Assembly (NCBI GenBank): GCA_946186225.1 | Contig: CAMHMK010000002.1 | Coordinates: 1 to 55,970 of the forward strand | Length of the DNA stretch: 55,970 bases | Source: an uncultured Clostridia bacterium | GTDB taxonomy: Bacteria; Bacillota; Clostridia; Oscillospirales; Oscillospiraceae | Direction of reading: 5' to 3' | Part shown: piece by piece, positions 35,946 to 43,979 of the stretch | Layout: every line of letters begins with the position of its first letter | How positions within the stretch are numbered: position 1 is the first letter of the stretch | Made by a program: the position numbers and the translations under genes | Notes under the pieces: generated by a model | What the model saw: only the letters and a program-made list of their open reading frames with translations | The model's database searches: none | Told to the model about the DNA's origin: nothing

Positions 35946-37471
35946 TGGAAATCCTCCTCATTCTTGACGGAGGGCAGCAGGCCATAGACAATCAGCGAGA
36001 TCACCGCAACGACCACGAAAACCATGATGCCGACGACGGACGCCAGATAATACTTGGTGTCGCTGCCGGTGGTAATCTTGAAGAGCCAGGTGATCAGCAG
36101 GTCGGTGTGGCCAACGCTACCAGCAGCACCCGAGAGCGAAGGATTCGTCGGTCCGCCGCCGGTCAGAAGGTAGATCACGTTAAAGTTGTTCATGTTGCCC
36201 GTGAAGCTGGTCAGCAGATACGGGCCGGTGATAAACAGCATGTACGGAAGCGTGATCTTCGTAAACTGCTTCCAGCCGCTTGCGCCGTCAATCTTCGCGG
36301 ATTCATAGAGGTCCGCCGGGATATTCATCAGGATGCCGGTGGCGATCAGCATCAGGTACGGAATGCCGATCCAGATGTTGATCACGATGACCATGATGCG
36401 GGCAAGGGTCGGGGTGCCCCAGAAGTCAATGGCTTTGTGGATGATGCCGAGGTCCATCAGGAAGCCGTTGACCAAGCCGTTCAGGGAGAACATCTTGGAT
36501 ACGTACAGCAGGGAGATGAACTGCGGGATCGCAATGGTCATGATGAGGACGGTCCGCCAGAGCTTCTTGAGGTGGATGCCCTTCTTGTTGATCATCATGG
36601 CGACAAAGATGCCGAGGAAATAGTTGGTAAAGGTGGCAAAGAATGCCCAGATCAGGGTCCAGGTCAGGATCTCGCCGAAGGCTGCGGAGTAGTTGACGCC
36701 GCCGGCGGTCCAGGTGAACATCGTCTTGAAGTTGTCCAGGCCAACCCAGGTAAAGAGCTGGTTGGTATAGCCGTTGTGGGCTGCATCGTAGTTCGTGAAC
36801 GCGACCAGGATCATGAAGACGATGGGCATGACCGTGAAGACCAGGATGCCCGTCAGCGGAAGGGCCAGTAGAGTGCGGTGGAAATTGTCGTCCACCATGG
36901 AGCGAAGATCATCCTTGCCGCTCTTCAGCTTTTTGCCGGAACGGAGGATCTGCTCTGCGACCTTGTTCTGGCGAATGTTGACGCGCCAGGTGTAGAGAAA
37001 GGCAATAATAAAGAAGATCGTAAGGACGCCGTAGAGCAGAATCCGGAAGGAGTTGTCATGATACTGCGTCTGGTAGGAGTCGAAAACGGCGTTGTATTCG
37101 CGCGCCGGTCCCTGAACGCCGAGGCTCGCCAGCAGGCCGATCTGCTCGGCGCCGAAGACGATCATGTAGAAAATAAAGACGATCTCAAACAGCAAAAACA
37201 GAACGCCGCGAAGGATCTGCCCGCGGGCCAGGCAGCCAAAGCCCATCACAAGATAGGATAGCTTGGTCTTCCAGTCGCCGTTGACAAAGGTCGTAACGAT
37301 GTCCTTGGCTTCGGCCGCGATCCCGACACCGATCTTCTTGAAGAAAAGGCCGATGCTGCAAATCCCGTTCCAGATTCTCGTAGGAACGGAGGTAAAGAAG
37401 CTCAGCAGCTTATACAGGAATTTCTGCCATTTTGAGAGCTTCAAGTATTCTAATTCATCGTATTTTTTCAT
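35942..37471 (-). CDS. Sugar ABC transporter permease, MalF type, with N-terminal extension
   Basis: A 509-residue permease. The C-terminal 300 residues match MalF/GanP, with the EAA loop LYESAKIDGASGWKQFTKITLPYM. The N-terminal 200 residues form an amphipathic start (WQKFLYKLLSFF) and two to three extra membrane segments, as in other Firmicutes maltose/galactan-type MalF proteins. It pairs with the MalG-type protein encoded next. A hairpin separates it from the binding-protein gene upstream. Confidence 0.88.
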   Translation of the reverse strand: MKKYDELEYLKLSKWQKFLYKLLSFFTSVPTRIWNGICSIGLFFKKIGVGIAAEAKDIVTTFVNGDWKTKLSYLVMGFGCLARGQILRGVLFLLFEIVFIFYMIVFGAEQIGLLASLGVQGPAREYNAVFDSYQTQYHDNSFRILLYGVLTIFFIIAFLYTWRVNIRQNKVAEQILRSGKKLKSGKDDLRSMVDDNFHRTLLALPLTGILVFTVMPIVFMILVAFTNYDAAHNGYTNQLFTWVGLDNFKTMFTWTAGGVNYSAAFGEILTWTLIWAFFATFTNYFLGIFVAMMINKKGIHLKKLWRTVLIMTIAIPQFISLLYVSKMFSLNGLVNGFLMDLGIIHKAIDFWGTPTLARIMVIVINIWIGIPYLMLIATGILMNIPADLYESAKIDGASGWKQFTKITLPYMLFITGPYLLTSFTGNMNNFNVIYLLTGGGPTNPSLSGAAGSVGHTDLLITWLFKITTGSDTKYYLASVVGIMVFVVVAVISLIVYGLLPSVKNEEDFQ

Positions 37472-37491
37472 AGAAGTCCCTCATTAACAGA

Positions 37492-37525
37492 TTTGGCTGG
37501 AGTCATATGGATGACTCCAGCCAAA
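37492..37525 (-). promoter_or_regulatory. Hairpin between binding-protein and permease genes
   Basis: A perfect 15-bp stem TTTGGCTGGAGTCAT (37492-37506) / ATGACTCCAGCCAAA (37511-37525) has a 4-base loop and no T-tract on the minus strand. Such hairpins behind binding-protein genes often protect the upstream mRNA and reduce read-through, giving an excess of binding protein. Confidence 0.7.
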
Positions 37526-37588
37526 GGTTGTTTAACGTCTTTGCCAAAGTCCTATGAACTTTGGGGTAAAACGGTTCTGCGCGATTGA

Positions 37589-39166
37589 TCAGTTCTTGAC
37601 GATGGTGATCGCGGTGCCGTCCCAGGTAACGGTGTAGTTACCGGGCTCAGCAAACACGATGTTATTGTCGCTGTTCTCTTCGCCGAGATCCTTGATCAGC
37701 TCAGCACCGGTGGTGACCTGCGCGAAGCCCTTGTCGGTATCCCACTTGCCCGGGGAGACGATACGGCCGCCCATATAGTCGCTTTCGGGAACGTCCAGCG
37801 TCAGGGTGAAGGTATTGCCGTCCTGGGTAAAGTAGTAGGTCTCAGCCTCGTCGGCGTTGTTCCATTCGTTCCAGGCGCCGACAAAGAGCAGCTTGGAGGT
37901 GTCGAGGTTGAACAGGGCGTCGATCTTGCCGTAGTAGTTGTCCAGAGCAGCCTGCAGGCCGGCGTCATCCTTCGCAGCCTTCACGTCGTCGGCAATGACC
38001 TTGGCAATATCCCACCAAGAGCCGTGGATCTGGCCCTGCGGACGGGAGTAGGCGTTCTGCTTGAGCAAGGCAGCCAGACCGGGGTTGGCCTGAACGGCCT
38101 CGTTGGCCTGGGCATTCTTGTTGGCGGGGCCCCAGGAGAGGGCTTCGAAACGCTCCAGCTGACGGGTTTCGTCAGTCAGGTACTGGGCCAGCTTGTGCAG
38201 GGCAGCGGCACGGACCGCGTCGCTCTGGGGCTTGACGCCCATCAGCTTGCAGCCGTTGAAGGAGCCGAGGTGGTATTCCTTGCCGTCAACCTCGAAGGAG
38301 GGAAGATCGGTGGCGCCCAGATTGTCGCCCAGGATGGACTTGATGTCTTCGTAAGCCCAGGTGCCGGTCACAACGACAGCGGCGCCCTTGGCAAATTCGT
38401 CAGCAGCAGAGGAGCTGATGTACATGGGGGAGTCGACGAGCTTCTTCATGCCCTTGACAGCAATCAGGCCCTCGGGGCTGTTGAAGGTGTCGTTGACGGA
38501 CTTGAATTCGCCGTTGTCATCGGTGGTCCATTCGGAGACACAGCCGGTGCCAAAGAAGAAGGAAGCAATGTACCACGCGGAGGTGTTGGTCTCCATGCAG
38601 AAGTACTTGTTGGCGCTCTCGCAGTCCGCGATCAGCTTTTCCATGGAGTCGACGTCGGCTTCGGGAATGACGCTCTTGTCGTAGTACATGAAGTAGCCGT
38701 TGTCAGAGGTCATGGGGTAGGCATACAGAGCGGAGCCAGCGGTGCCGGCGGCAACGACGATGGGATCGTCAGCCTCGGTGACCGTTTTGGCAGCGCCTTC
38801 GCCCAGCTGATCCAGCGCACCGGCCTTGACCAGACGAGCGAACTGGTCCTGCGCGAAGCAGTAGATATCTGCGCCGGCGTTGACGTCAACCAGCATCTGG
38901 TCGGCGGCAGTCGCTTCAGACACAGGGTTCACGGTCGCGTTGAAGGTGATGCCCAGATCGTTGTTCTTGTTGTAGTCTTCGATCTGCTTCTTGGTCAGGT
39001 CGACCGCGTTCTCACCGGTCCAAACAACGATGTCATAGGTGCCGGCGAGCTCCTTGCCGGATTCGCCGCCCTGGTTGTCGGTATTGCCCTGCTTGCCGGA
39101 GCAGGCAACCATTGCGAACACCATCACAACCGCAAGAAGAAGCGCAAGGATTTTCTTGATGTTCAT
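37589..39166 (-). CDS. Galacto-oligosaccharide ABC binding lipoprotein with C-terminal beta-domain
   Basis: A 525-residue solute-binding lipoprotein. Signal peptide with lipobox VACSG; the MalE-like fold (about 45-420) includes YDIVVWTGENAVDLTKKQ and WGPANKNAQANEA. The last 90 residues (starting FVGAWNEWNNADEAETYYF and ending NYTVTWDGTAITIVKN) form an additional beta-sandwich-like module. It resembles SusE/SusF-type glycan-binding domains and is not part of standard MalE proteins. ATG at 39166 follows a perfect AGGAGG; a start 11 codons earlier lacks a ribosome site. First gene of the importer operon, so the substrate is probably galactan oligomers. Confidence 0.83.
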   Translation of the reverse strand: MNIKKILALLLAVVMVFAMVACSGKQGNTDNQGGESGKELAGTYDIVVWTGENAVDLTKKQIEDYNKNNDLGITFNATVNPVSEATAADQMLVDVNAGADIYCFAQDQFARLVKAGALDQLGEGAAKTVTEADDPIVVAAGTAGSALYAYPMTSDNGYFMYYDKSVIPEADVDSMEKLIADCESANKYFCMETNTSAWYIASFFFGTGCVSEWTTDDNGEFKSVNDTFNSPEGLIAVKGMKKLVDSPMYISSSAADEFAKGAAVVVTGTWAYEDIKSILGDNLGATDLPSFEVDGKEYHLGSFNGCKLMGVKPQSDAVRAAALHKLAQYLTDETRQLERFEALSWGPANKNAQANEAVQANPGLAALLKQNAYSRPQGQIHGSWWDIAKVIADDVKAAKDDAGLQAALDNYYGKIDALFNLDTSKLLFVGAWNEWNNADEAETYYFTQDGNTFTLTLDVPESDYMGGRIVSPGKWDTDKGFAQVTTGAELIKDLGEENSDNNIVFAEPGNYTVTWDGTAITIVKN

Positions 39167-39190
39167 GTAAATTCCTCCTATTTTCTGATA

Positions 39191-39207
39191 CCGATCCATT
39201 GGATCGG
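39191..39207. repeat. Leader inverted repeat before the binding-protein gene
   Basis: CCGATCCA (39191-39198) and TGGATCGG (39200-39207) are perfect inverted arms around one base, just upstream of the AGGAGG site (about 39172-39180). It may be an operator or a small mRNA hairpin. Confidence 0.55.
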
Positions 39208-39215
39208 CTTTTTGA

Positions 39216-39238
39216 ACTATAGCTTGACTACTATAGCT
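39216..39238 (-). promoter_or_regulatory. Direct repeat ACTATAGCT x2, possible AraC-type site
   Basis: The 9-mer ACTATAGCT occurs at 39216-39224 and 39230-39238, a period of 14 bases. It lies just downstream of the predicted start point of the importer operon. Direct repeats on one helix face are typical of AraC-family sites, but activators usually bind upstream of -35. A repressor site is therefore also possible. Confidence 0.5.
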
Positions 39239-39247
39239 ATTGGCTCT

Positions 39248-39276
39248 ATTATACTACCCTTTGTAGAAATTGTCCA
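39248..39276 (-). promoter_or_regulatory. Promoter of the galactooligosaccharide importer operon
   Basis: On the minus strand TGGACA (39271-39276) and a perfect TATAAT (39248-39253) are 17 bases apart. The predicted start is near 39241, with a leader of about 75 bases. Confidence 0.72.
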
Positions 39277-39339
39277 CAATTATTTACAACTTTTTAAAAA
39301 AATTATGAGAAAATACGGTCTGATTCTGTGGTGCCGTGC

Positions 39340-39369
39340 TTGACAAAATACCCTACGGGGGTATATAAT
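39340..39369 (+). promoter_or_regulatory. csoR-copA promoter with CsoR operator
   Basis: TTGACA (39340-39345) and TATAAT (39364-39369) have an 18-base spacer. TACCCTACGGGGGTA (39349-39363) fills nearly all of it. This matches the CsoR operator known from Bacillus subtilis copZA, so apo-CsoR would block RNA polymerase until Cu(I) binds. Confidence 0.9.
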
Positions 39370-39402
39370 GGGCACAAAAAAAGCGTATGGAGGACGGTTC
39401 AT

Positions 39403-39732
39403 ATGGAAAACAAACAAGCAGAGCTTCCCGCCGCCGGGAGCTGCTGCGGCTGCAGTCGGGTCAAGCACCGCGAGCCGGAGGAGCTCAAATCCCTGCTTAA
39501 CCGGCTCAGTCGGATTGAGGGCCAGATCCGCGGCATCCGCGGCATGCTGGAATCCAGCGCCTACTGCACCGACGTTCTGGTCCAGTGCACCGCGGTCAAC
39601 GCGGCCCTGCAGGCCTTTGAACGCGAGCTGCTCTCAAACCACCTGCACACCTGCGTCGTGGACCGAATCCGCGAGGGCGACGACGCCGTGGTGGACGAGC
39701 TGGCGGACACCCTGCGGAAGCTGATGAAATGA
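39403..39732 (+). CDS. csoR: CsoR copper-sensing repressor
   Basis: A 109-residue CsoR. Cu(I) ligands C55, H80 and C84 show exact CsoR spacing (25 and 4 residues). An N-terminal cysteine cluster (CCGC, 14-17) is an extra that could bind copper or accept it from a chaperone. ATG at 39403 follows GGAGG; an upstream in-frame start runs back through the operator and is unlikely. The gene lies directly behind its own operator and 10 bases before copA, an autoregulated copper efflux operon. Confidence 0.93.
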   Translation: MENKQAELPAAGSCCGCSRVKHREPEELKSLLNRLSRIEGQIRGIRGMLESSAYCTDVLVQCTAVNAALQAFERELLSNHLHTCVVDRIREGDDAVVDELADTLRKLMK

Positions 39733-39742
39733 GGAATGCGAT

Positions 39743-42283
39743 ATGGAACAGTATAACGTCACAGGCATGAGCTGCGCGGCCTGCTCGGCCCGCGTGGAAA
39801 ACGCCGTGAAGAAGGTGCCGGGCGTCACGTCCTGCGCGGTCAGTCTGCTGACCAACTCGATGGGCGTGGAAGGCAGCGCAAGTCCGGAAGCCATCGTGGC
39901 CGCCGTCACTGAGGCGGGCTACGGGGCCTCCCTGAAAGGGGGAAAAGCCGAAGCCTCCGGTCCTTCGGAGGATTCCCTGCTTGATCGCGAGAGTCCGAAG
40001 CTCCTGCGCCGTCTGCTGTGGTCTCTGGGCTTTTTGCTGGTTTTGATGTATGTCTCGATGGGGCATCATATGTGGGGCTGGCCGGTTCCCGCTTTTCTGC
40101 ATGGAAACCCGGTCGCTATCGGCCTGACCCAGATGATTCTGGCTGCCATCGTAATGATGATCAACCAAAGGTTTTTCATCTCCGGCACGAAATCGCTCCT
40201 GCACCGGGCCCCGAACATGGACACTCTGGTCTCTCTGGGCTCGGCGGCCTCCTTTGTCTGGTCGGTCTACGTCCTGTTCTGCATGACGCGTGCCCAGACG
40301 GACGGCAACGCGGCGGCTTTGAAGACCTATGCAGGGCAGTTCTATTTTGAATCTGCAGCCATGATTTTGACGCTGATCACCGTGGGCAAGCTGCTGGAGG
40401 CCCGCTCGAAGGGCCGGACCACGGACGCGCTCAAGAGTCTGATGAAGCTCAAGGCAGAGACCGCCGTCCTGATTCGGAACGGGCAGGAGGTCACGGTCCC
40501 CATCGACCAGGTTCAGGCAGGCGAGGTCTTCGTGGTCCGTCCGGGTGAAAGCATCCCGGTGGACGGTGTGGTCCTGGAGGGCAGCTCGGCGGTCAACGAG
40601 GCCAGCCTGACCGGGGAATCCATCCCGGTAGACAAGACCGTGGGCGACGCAATCTCCGCCGCGACTGTGAACCAGTCCGGCTATCTCCGCGCCAGAGCAA
40701 CCCGCGTGGGCCAGGACACGACGCTGAGCCGGATCATCCAGATGGTCTCCGACGCTGCGGCCACCAAGGCGCCCATCGCCAAGCTGGCAGACAAGGTCTC
40801 CGGCATTTTCGTGCCGGTGGTCATCTCCATCGCAGTGGTCACCACGGCGGTCTGGCTCCTGCTGGGACGGGAATTTGCCTACGCACTGGAGCGCGGGATC
40901 TCGGTGCTGGTCATCTCCTGCCCCTGCGCCCTGGGTCTGGCGACCCCGGTGGCCATCATGGTCGGCAACGGCGTCGGCGCAAAGAACGGCATTCTGTTCA
41001 AAACCGCCGTCAGTCTGGAGCAGACCGGCAAGACCCAGATCGTCGCCCTGGACAAGACCGGGACGATCACGAGCGGCGAGCCGCGAGTCACGGACGTCCT
41101 CCCTGCCCCCGGCGTGACAGAGCAGGCGCTTCTGAGCGCTGCCGCCGCCCTGGAGATCAAGAGCGAGCATCCGCTGGCGAAGGCCGTCGTGGAGCGGGCC
41201 GGCGATCTGGCCGCTCATGCGCCGGAGGTCGCAGACTTCCGCGCCGTGCCCGGCAACGGGCTGGAAGCGAAGCTGGACGGCAAGATGCTCTACGGCGGAA
41301 GCGTCAAATACCTCTCCGGTCGGACCGCTGTTTCCGACGAAATGCTGGCAAAGGCGGACGCCCTGGCTGCGGACGGCAAGACGCCGATTCTCTTTGCAAA
41401 CGAGGACGGTCTGCTCGGCATGATCGCCGCGGCGGACGCCATCAAACCCGACAGCCCGCAGGCCGTCCGGGAGCTCCAGGCTATGGGCCTGAAGGTCGTG
41501 ATGCTGACCGGCGACAATGAGCGCACCGCTGCTGCCATTGGCAGGGAATCCGGCGTGGATCAGGTGATTGCCGGCGTCCTGCCGGACGGAAAGCAGAACG
41601 TGATACGTACTCTGCAAAGCCGCGGCAAGGTCCTGATGGTGGGCGACGGCATCAACGACGCCCCTGCTCTGACCCAAGCGGACATGGGTATGGCCATCGG
41701 GGCCGGGACTGACGTGGCGATCGATGCGGCTGACGTGGTGCTTATGAAAAGCCGGCTGACCGACGTCTCGGCGGCGGTCCGGCTGAGCCGCGCCACTCTG
41801 CGGAACGTGAAGCAGAATCTGTTTTGGGCCTTCTTCTACAATCTGATCGGGATTCCGCTGGCTGCCGGCGTCTACACCAAGCTCTTCGGCTGGAGTTTGA
41901 GCCCGATGTTCGGTGCGGCAGCTATGAGCCTTTCCAGCTTCTGCGTGGTGACGAACGCCCTGCGGCTGAATCTGGTCAAGGTCCACGACGCAAGACACGA
42001 CCAGGCGATGAAGCACCCGGCCGATTTGAACGGATTGGAAATCTCCGGCAAAGCCGCTGCTACAGCAGCTCCGGATTTCCGGCTCAAGGTCAAGGGAATG
42101 ATGTGCCACCACTGTGAGGCTCATGTGCAGAAGGCTCTGCTGGCCCTGCCCGGGATCACAGACGCGGCGGCAAACTTCGAGACCGGGATGGTCGACGTCA
42201 AAGGTCAGGCAGAGGACGCCGCGATGAAGGCAGCAATCAAGGAGGCCGGCTACAAACTGGAAAAGGTCCTGCGCAGAGAATGA
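39743..42283 (+). CDS. copA: Cu(I)-exporting P1B-type ATPase with N- and C-terminal metal-binding domains
   Basis: An 846-residue CopA. An N-terminal heavy-metal domain has [11 protein letters not shown] (C11, C14). The ion-path motif is CPC (about residue 393), the phosphorylation motif DKTGT (about 437), and [10 protein letters not shown] completes the P-domain. A second heavy-metal domain with [11 protein letters not shown] is fused at the C-terminus (about 775-846), which looks like an attached CopZ chaperone. No separate copZ is present. The pump removes Cu(I) from the cytoplasm and is controlled by CsoR. Confidence 0.95.
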   Translation: MEQYNVTGMSCAACSARVENAVKKVPGVTSCAVSLLTNSMGVEGSASPEAIVAAVTEAGYGASLKGGKAEASGPSEDSLLDRESPKLLRRLLWSLGFLLVLMYVSMGHHMWGWPVPAFLHGNPVAIGLTQMILAAIVMMINQRFFISGTKSLLHRAPNMDTLVSLGSAASFVWSVYVLFCMTRAQTDGNAAALKTYAGQFYFESAAMILTLITVGKLLEARSKGRTTDALKSLMKLKAETAVLIRNGQEVTVPIDQVQAGEVFVVRPGESIPVDGVVLEGSSAVNEASLTGESIPVDKTVGDAISAATVNQSGYLRARATRVGQDTTLSRIIQMVSDAAATKAPIAKLADKVSGIFVPVVISIAVVTTAVWLLLGREFAYALERGISVLVISCPCALGLATPVAIMVGNGVGAKNGILFKTAVSLEQTGKTQIVALDKTGTITSGEPRVTDVLPAPGVTEQALLSAAAALEIKSEHPLAKAVVERAGDLAAHAPEVADFRAVPGNGLEAKLDGKMLYGGSVKYLSGRTAVSDEMLAKADALAADGKTPILFANEDGLLGMIAAADAIKPDSPQAVRELQAMGLKVVMLTGDNERTAAAIGRESGVDQVIAGVLPDGKQNVIRTLQSRGKVLMVGDGINDAPALTQADMGMAIGAGTDVAIDAADVVLMKSRLTDVSAAVRLSRATLRNVKQNLFWAFFYNLIGIPLAAGVYTKLFGWSLSPMFGAAAMSLSSFCVVTNALRLNLVKVHDARHDQAMKHPADLNGLEISGKAAATAAPDFRLKVKGMMCHHCEAHVQKALLALPGITDAAANFETGMVDVKGQAEDAAMKAAIKEAGYKLEKVLRRE

Positions 42284-42289
42284 AAAAAT

Positions 42290-42338
42290 ACAATTCCCTG
42301 AATTTGTTCTGTACAAGCTCCGGGAATTGTGGTAGAAT
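42290..42338 (+). promoter_or_regulatory. Promoter of deoC-tpiA overlapping an inverted repeat
   Basis: TGTACA (42310-42315) and TAGAAT (42333-42338) are 17 bases apart. An inverted repeat ACAATTCCC (42290-42298) / GGGAATTGT (42322-42330) spans the -35 region. It could be the copA terminator or an operator for a DeoR-like regulator. Confidence 0.5.
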
Positions 42339-42378
42339 AAGACAAGAACCCCGACACTGACGAAAGGAAGCGTACAAC

Positions 42379-43137
42379 ATGAATAAGCAAGAAATCGAAG
42401 CCTTGATCCGCGAGGTCGAGGATGAGACCGCCGAGCTTGGCGTCTATCCCGCACCGGTCCCCGCGCTGAACCCCGATACAATGGCGAAGTATATCGACCA
42501 CACCTATCTCAAGCCCGAAGCCACCGTGGATGACATCCGCCGCATCTGCGCTGAGGCCCGTGAGATGGGCACAGCCTCTGTCTGCGTCAACCCGAGCTAC
42601 ATCCGACTGGTGGCGGAGGAGCTGCGCGGCACCGACGTCACGCCCTGCTGCGTGATCGGCTTCCCCCTCGGCGCAACCACCCCTGACGTCAAGGCCTTTG
42701 AGGCCGAGGGCGCCGTCATGGATGGCGCGCGCGAGGTGGACATGGTCATCAACGTCGGCGCGGCCAAGTCCGGCGACTGGAAGCTGGTGCGCCGCGACAT
42801 CGAGGCCGTTGTGGACGCCGTGGCCGGAGAAGCCCAGGTCAAGGTCATCATTGAGACCTGCCTGCTCACCGACGAGGAGAAGGTCAAGGCCTGCGCAGCC
42901 GCCAAGCTGGCTGGCGCCGCCTTTGTGAAGACCTCCACCGGTTTCTCTACCGGCGGCGCAAAGGTCGAGGACGTTCGCTTGATGCGGCAGACCGTCGGCC
43001 CCGAGATGGGCGTGAAGGCCTCCGGCGGCGTGCGGACCTACGAGGATGCTGTGGCCATGATCGAAGCCGGCGCGTCCAGGCTGGGTGCCTCTGCAGGCAA
43101 GAAGATCATCGAAGGCGCAAGAGCCGCCGCAAAGTAA
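42379..43137 (+). CDS. deoC: Deoxyribose-phosphate aldolase
   Basis: A 252-residue class I aldolase. The Schiff-base lysine lies in [14 protein letters not shown]. Other family motifs are [38 protein letters not shown] and [12 protein letters not shown]. It splits 2-deoxyribose-5-phosphate from nucleosides into glyceraldehyde-3-phosphate and acetaldehyde. It is followed by tpiA in the same unit, which channels the triose phosphate to glycolysis. Confidence 0.95.
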   Translation: MNKQEIEALIREVEDETAELGVYPAPVPALNPDTMAKYIDHTYLKPEATVDDIRRICAEAREMGTASVCVNPSYIRLVAEELRGTDVTPCCVIGFPLGATTPDVKAFEAEGAVMDGAREVDMVINVGAAKSGDWKLVRRDIEAVVDAVAGEAQVKVIIETCLLTDEEKVKACAAAKLAGAAFVKTSTGFSTGGAKVEDVRLMRQTVGPEMGVKASGGVRTYEDAVAMIEAGASRLGASAGKKIIEGARAAAK

Positions 43138-43174
43138 CTCAACAAATCAATCCATATTAAAGGAGAATAACGTG

Positions 43175-43915
43175 ATGAGAAAGCCCATGATCGCAGGCAA
43201 CTGGAAGATGAACAAAACCCCCGCAGAAACCAAGGCTCTGATCGAGGATCTGAAGAAACTTGAAAACCGCAGCGGCGCAGAAGTCGTCGTCTGCCCGATG
43301 ACGGTCAGCCTGGCCGCCGCGGCCGAGGCCCTCAAGGGCAGCGAGATCCATCTCGGTGCGCAGAACGTCCACTTTGCCGAAAACGGCGCTTACACCGGCG
43401 AATGCAACGCCGCCTCCTTGAAGGAGCTGGGTGTGGAGTACGTCATCATCGGCCACTCCGAGCGCCGCCAGTACTTCGCCGAGACCGACGAGACCGTGAA
43501 CCAGCGGACGCTGAAGGCCCTGGAAGCCGGCTTGAAGCCCATCGTCTGCGTCGGCGAGAGCCTGACCCAAAAGCAGCAGGGCGTCACCAACGAGGTCGTC
43601 TGCATGCAGACCAAGATCGCCCTCCTGAATGTCGGCGAGAAGATTGACAATGTGGTCATTGCCTATGAGCCCGTCTGGGCCATCGGCACCGGTCTGACCG
43701 CCACCCCGGAGGAGGCCAACGCCACGATCGGCGCGATCCGCGCTGCCATCCGCGAGGTCTTCGGCGACGCCGCTGACCGCGTCCGTATCCTCTACGGCGG
43801 CTCCATGAACGCCAAGAACGCCCACGATCTGATGGCCCAGCCCGAGATCGACGGCGGTCTGATCGGCGGTGCCTCCCTGGCAGCCGAGAAGTTCGACGGC
43901 GTGATCAATTTCTGA
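43175..43915 (+). CDS. tpiA: Triosephosphate isomerase
   Basis: A 246-residue TIM barrel. N-terminal GNWKMNKT holds the substrate-binding Asn and Lys, GHSERR has the catalytic His, YEPVWAIGTG the catalytic Glu, and RILYGGSMNAKN the phosphate loop. I chose ATG at 43175 (AAGGAG nine bases upstream). A GTG one codon earlier is equally close. It is unusual to see tpiA with deoC rather than with the gap-pgk cluster, which suggests a dedicated or second copy. Confidence 0.95.
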   Translation: MRKPMIAGNWKMNKTPAETKALIEDLKKLENRSGAEVVVCPMTVSLAAAAEALKGSEIHLGAQNVHFAENGAYTGECNAASLKELGVEYVIIGHSERRQYFAETDETVNQRTLKALEAGLKPIVCVGESLTQKQQGVTNEVVCMQTKIALLNVGEKIDNVVIAYEPVWAIGTGLTATPEEANATIGAIRAAIREVFGDAADRVRILYGGSMNAKNAHDLMAQPEIDGGLIGGASLAAEKFDGVINF

Positions 43916-43941
43916 GCTTCCCCTCCCCCACTGACGACAAG

Positions 43942-43975
43942 CCCCGGGCTGCGATTGCAGCCCGGGGTCTTCCTT
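43942..43975. terminator. Terminator between tpiA and the convergent operon
   Basis: A perfect 11-bp stem CCCCGGGCTGC (43942-43952) / GCAGCCCGGGG (43957-43967) with loop GATT is followed by TCTTCCTTT. Confidence 0.85.
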
Positions 43976-43979
43976 TGCC

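Noticed and set aside
39596-42481. A 961-codon frame antisense to copA
   Set aside because: It is a shadow of the CopA gene, with no ribosome site and no family motifs.
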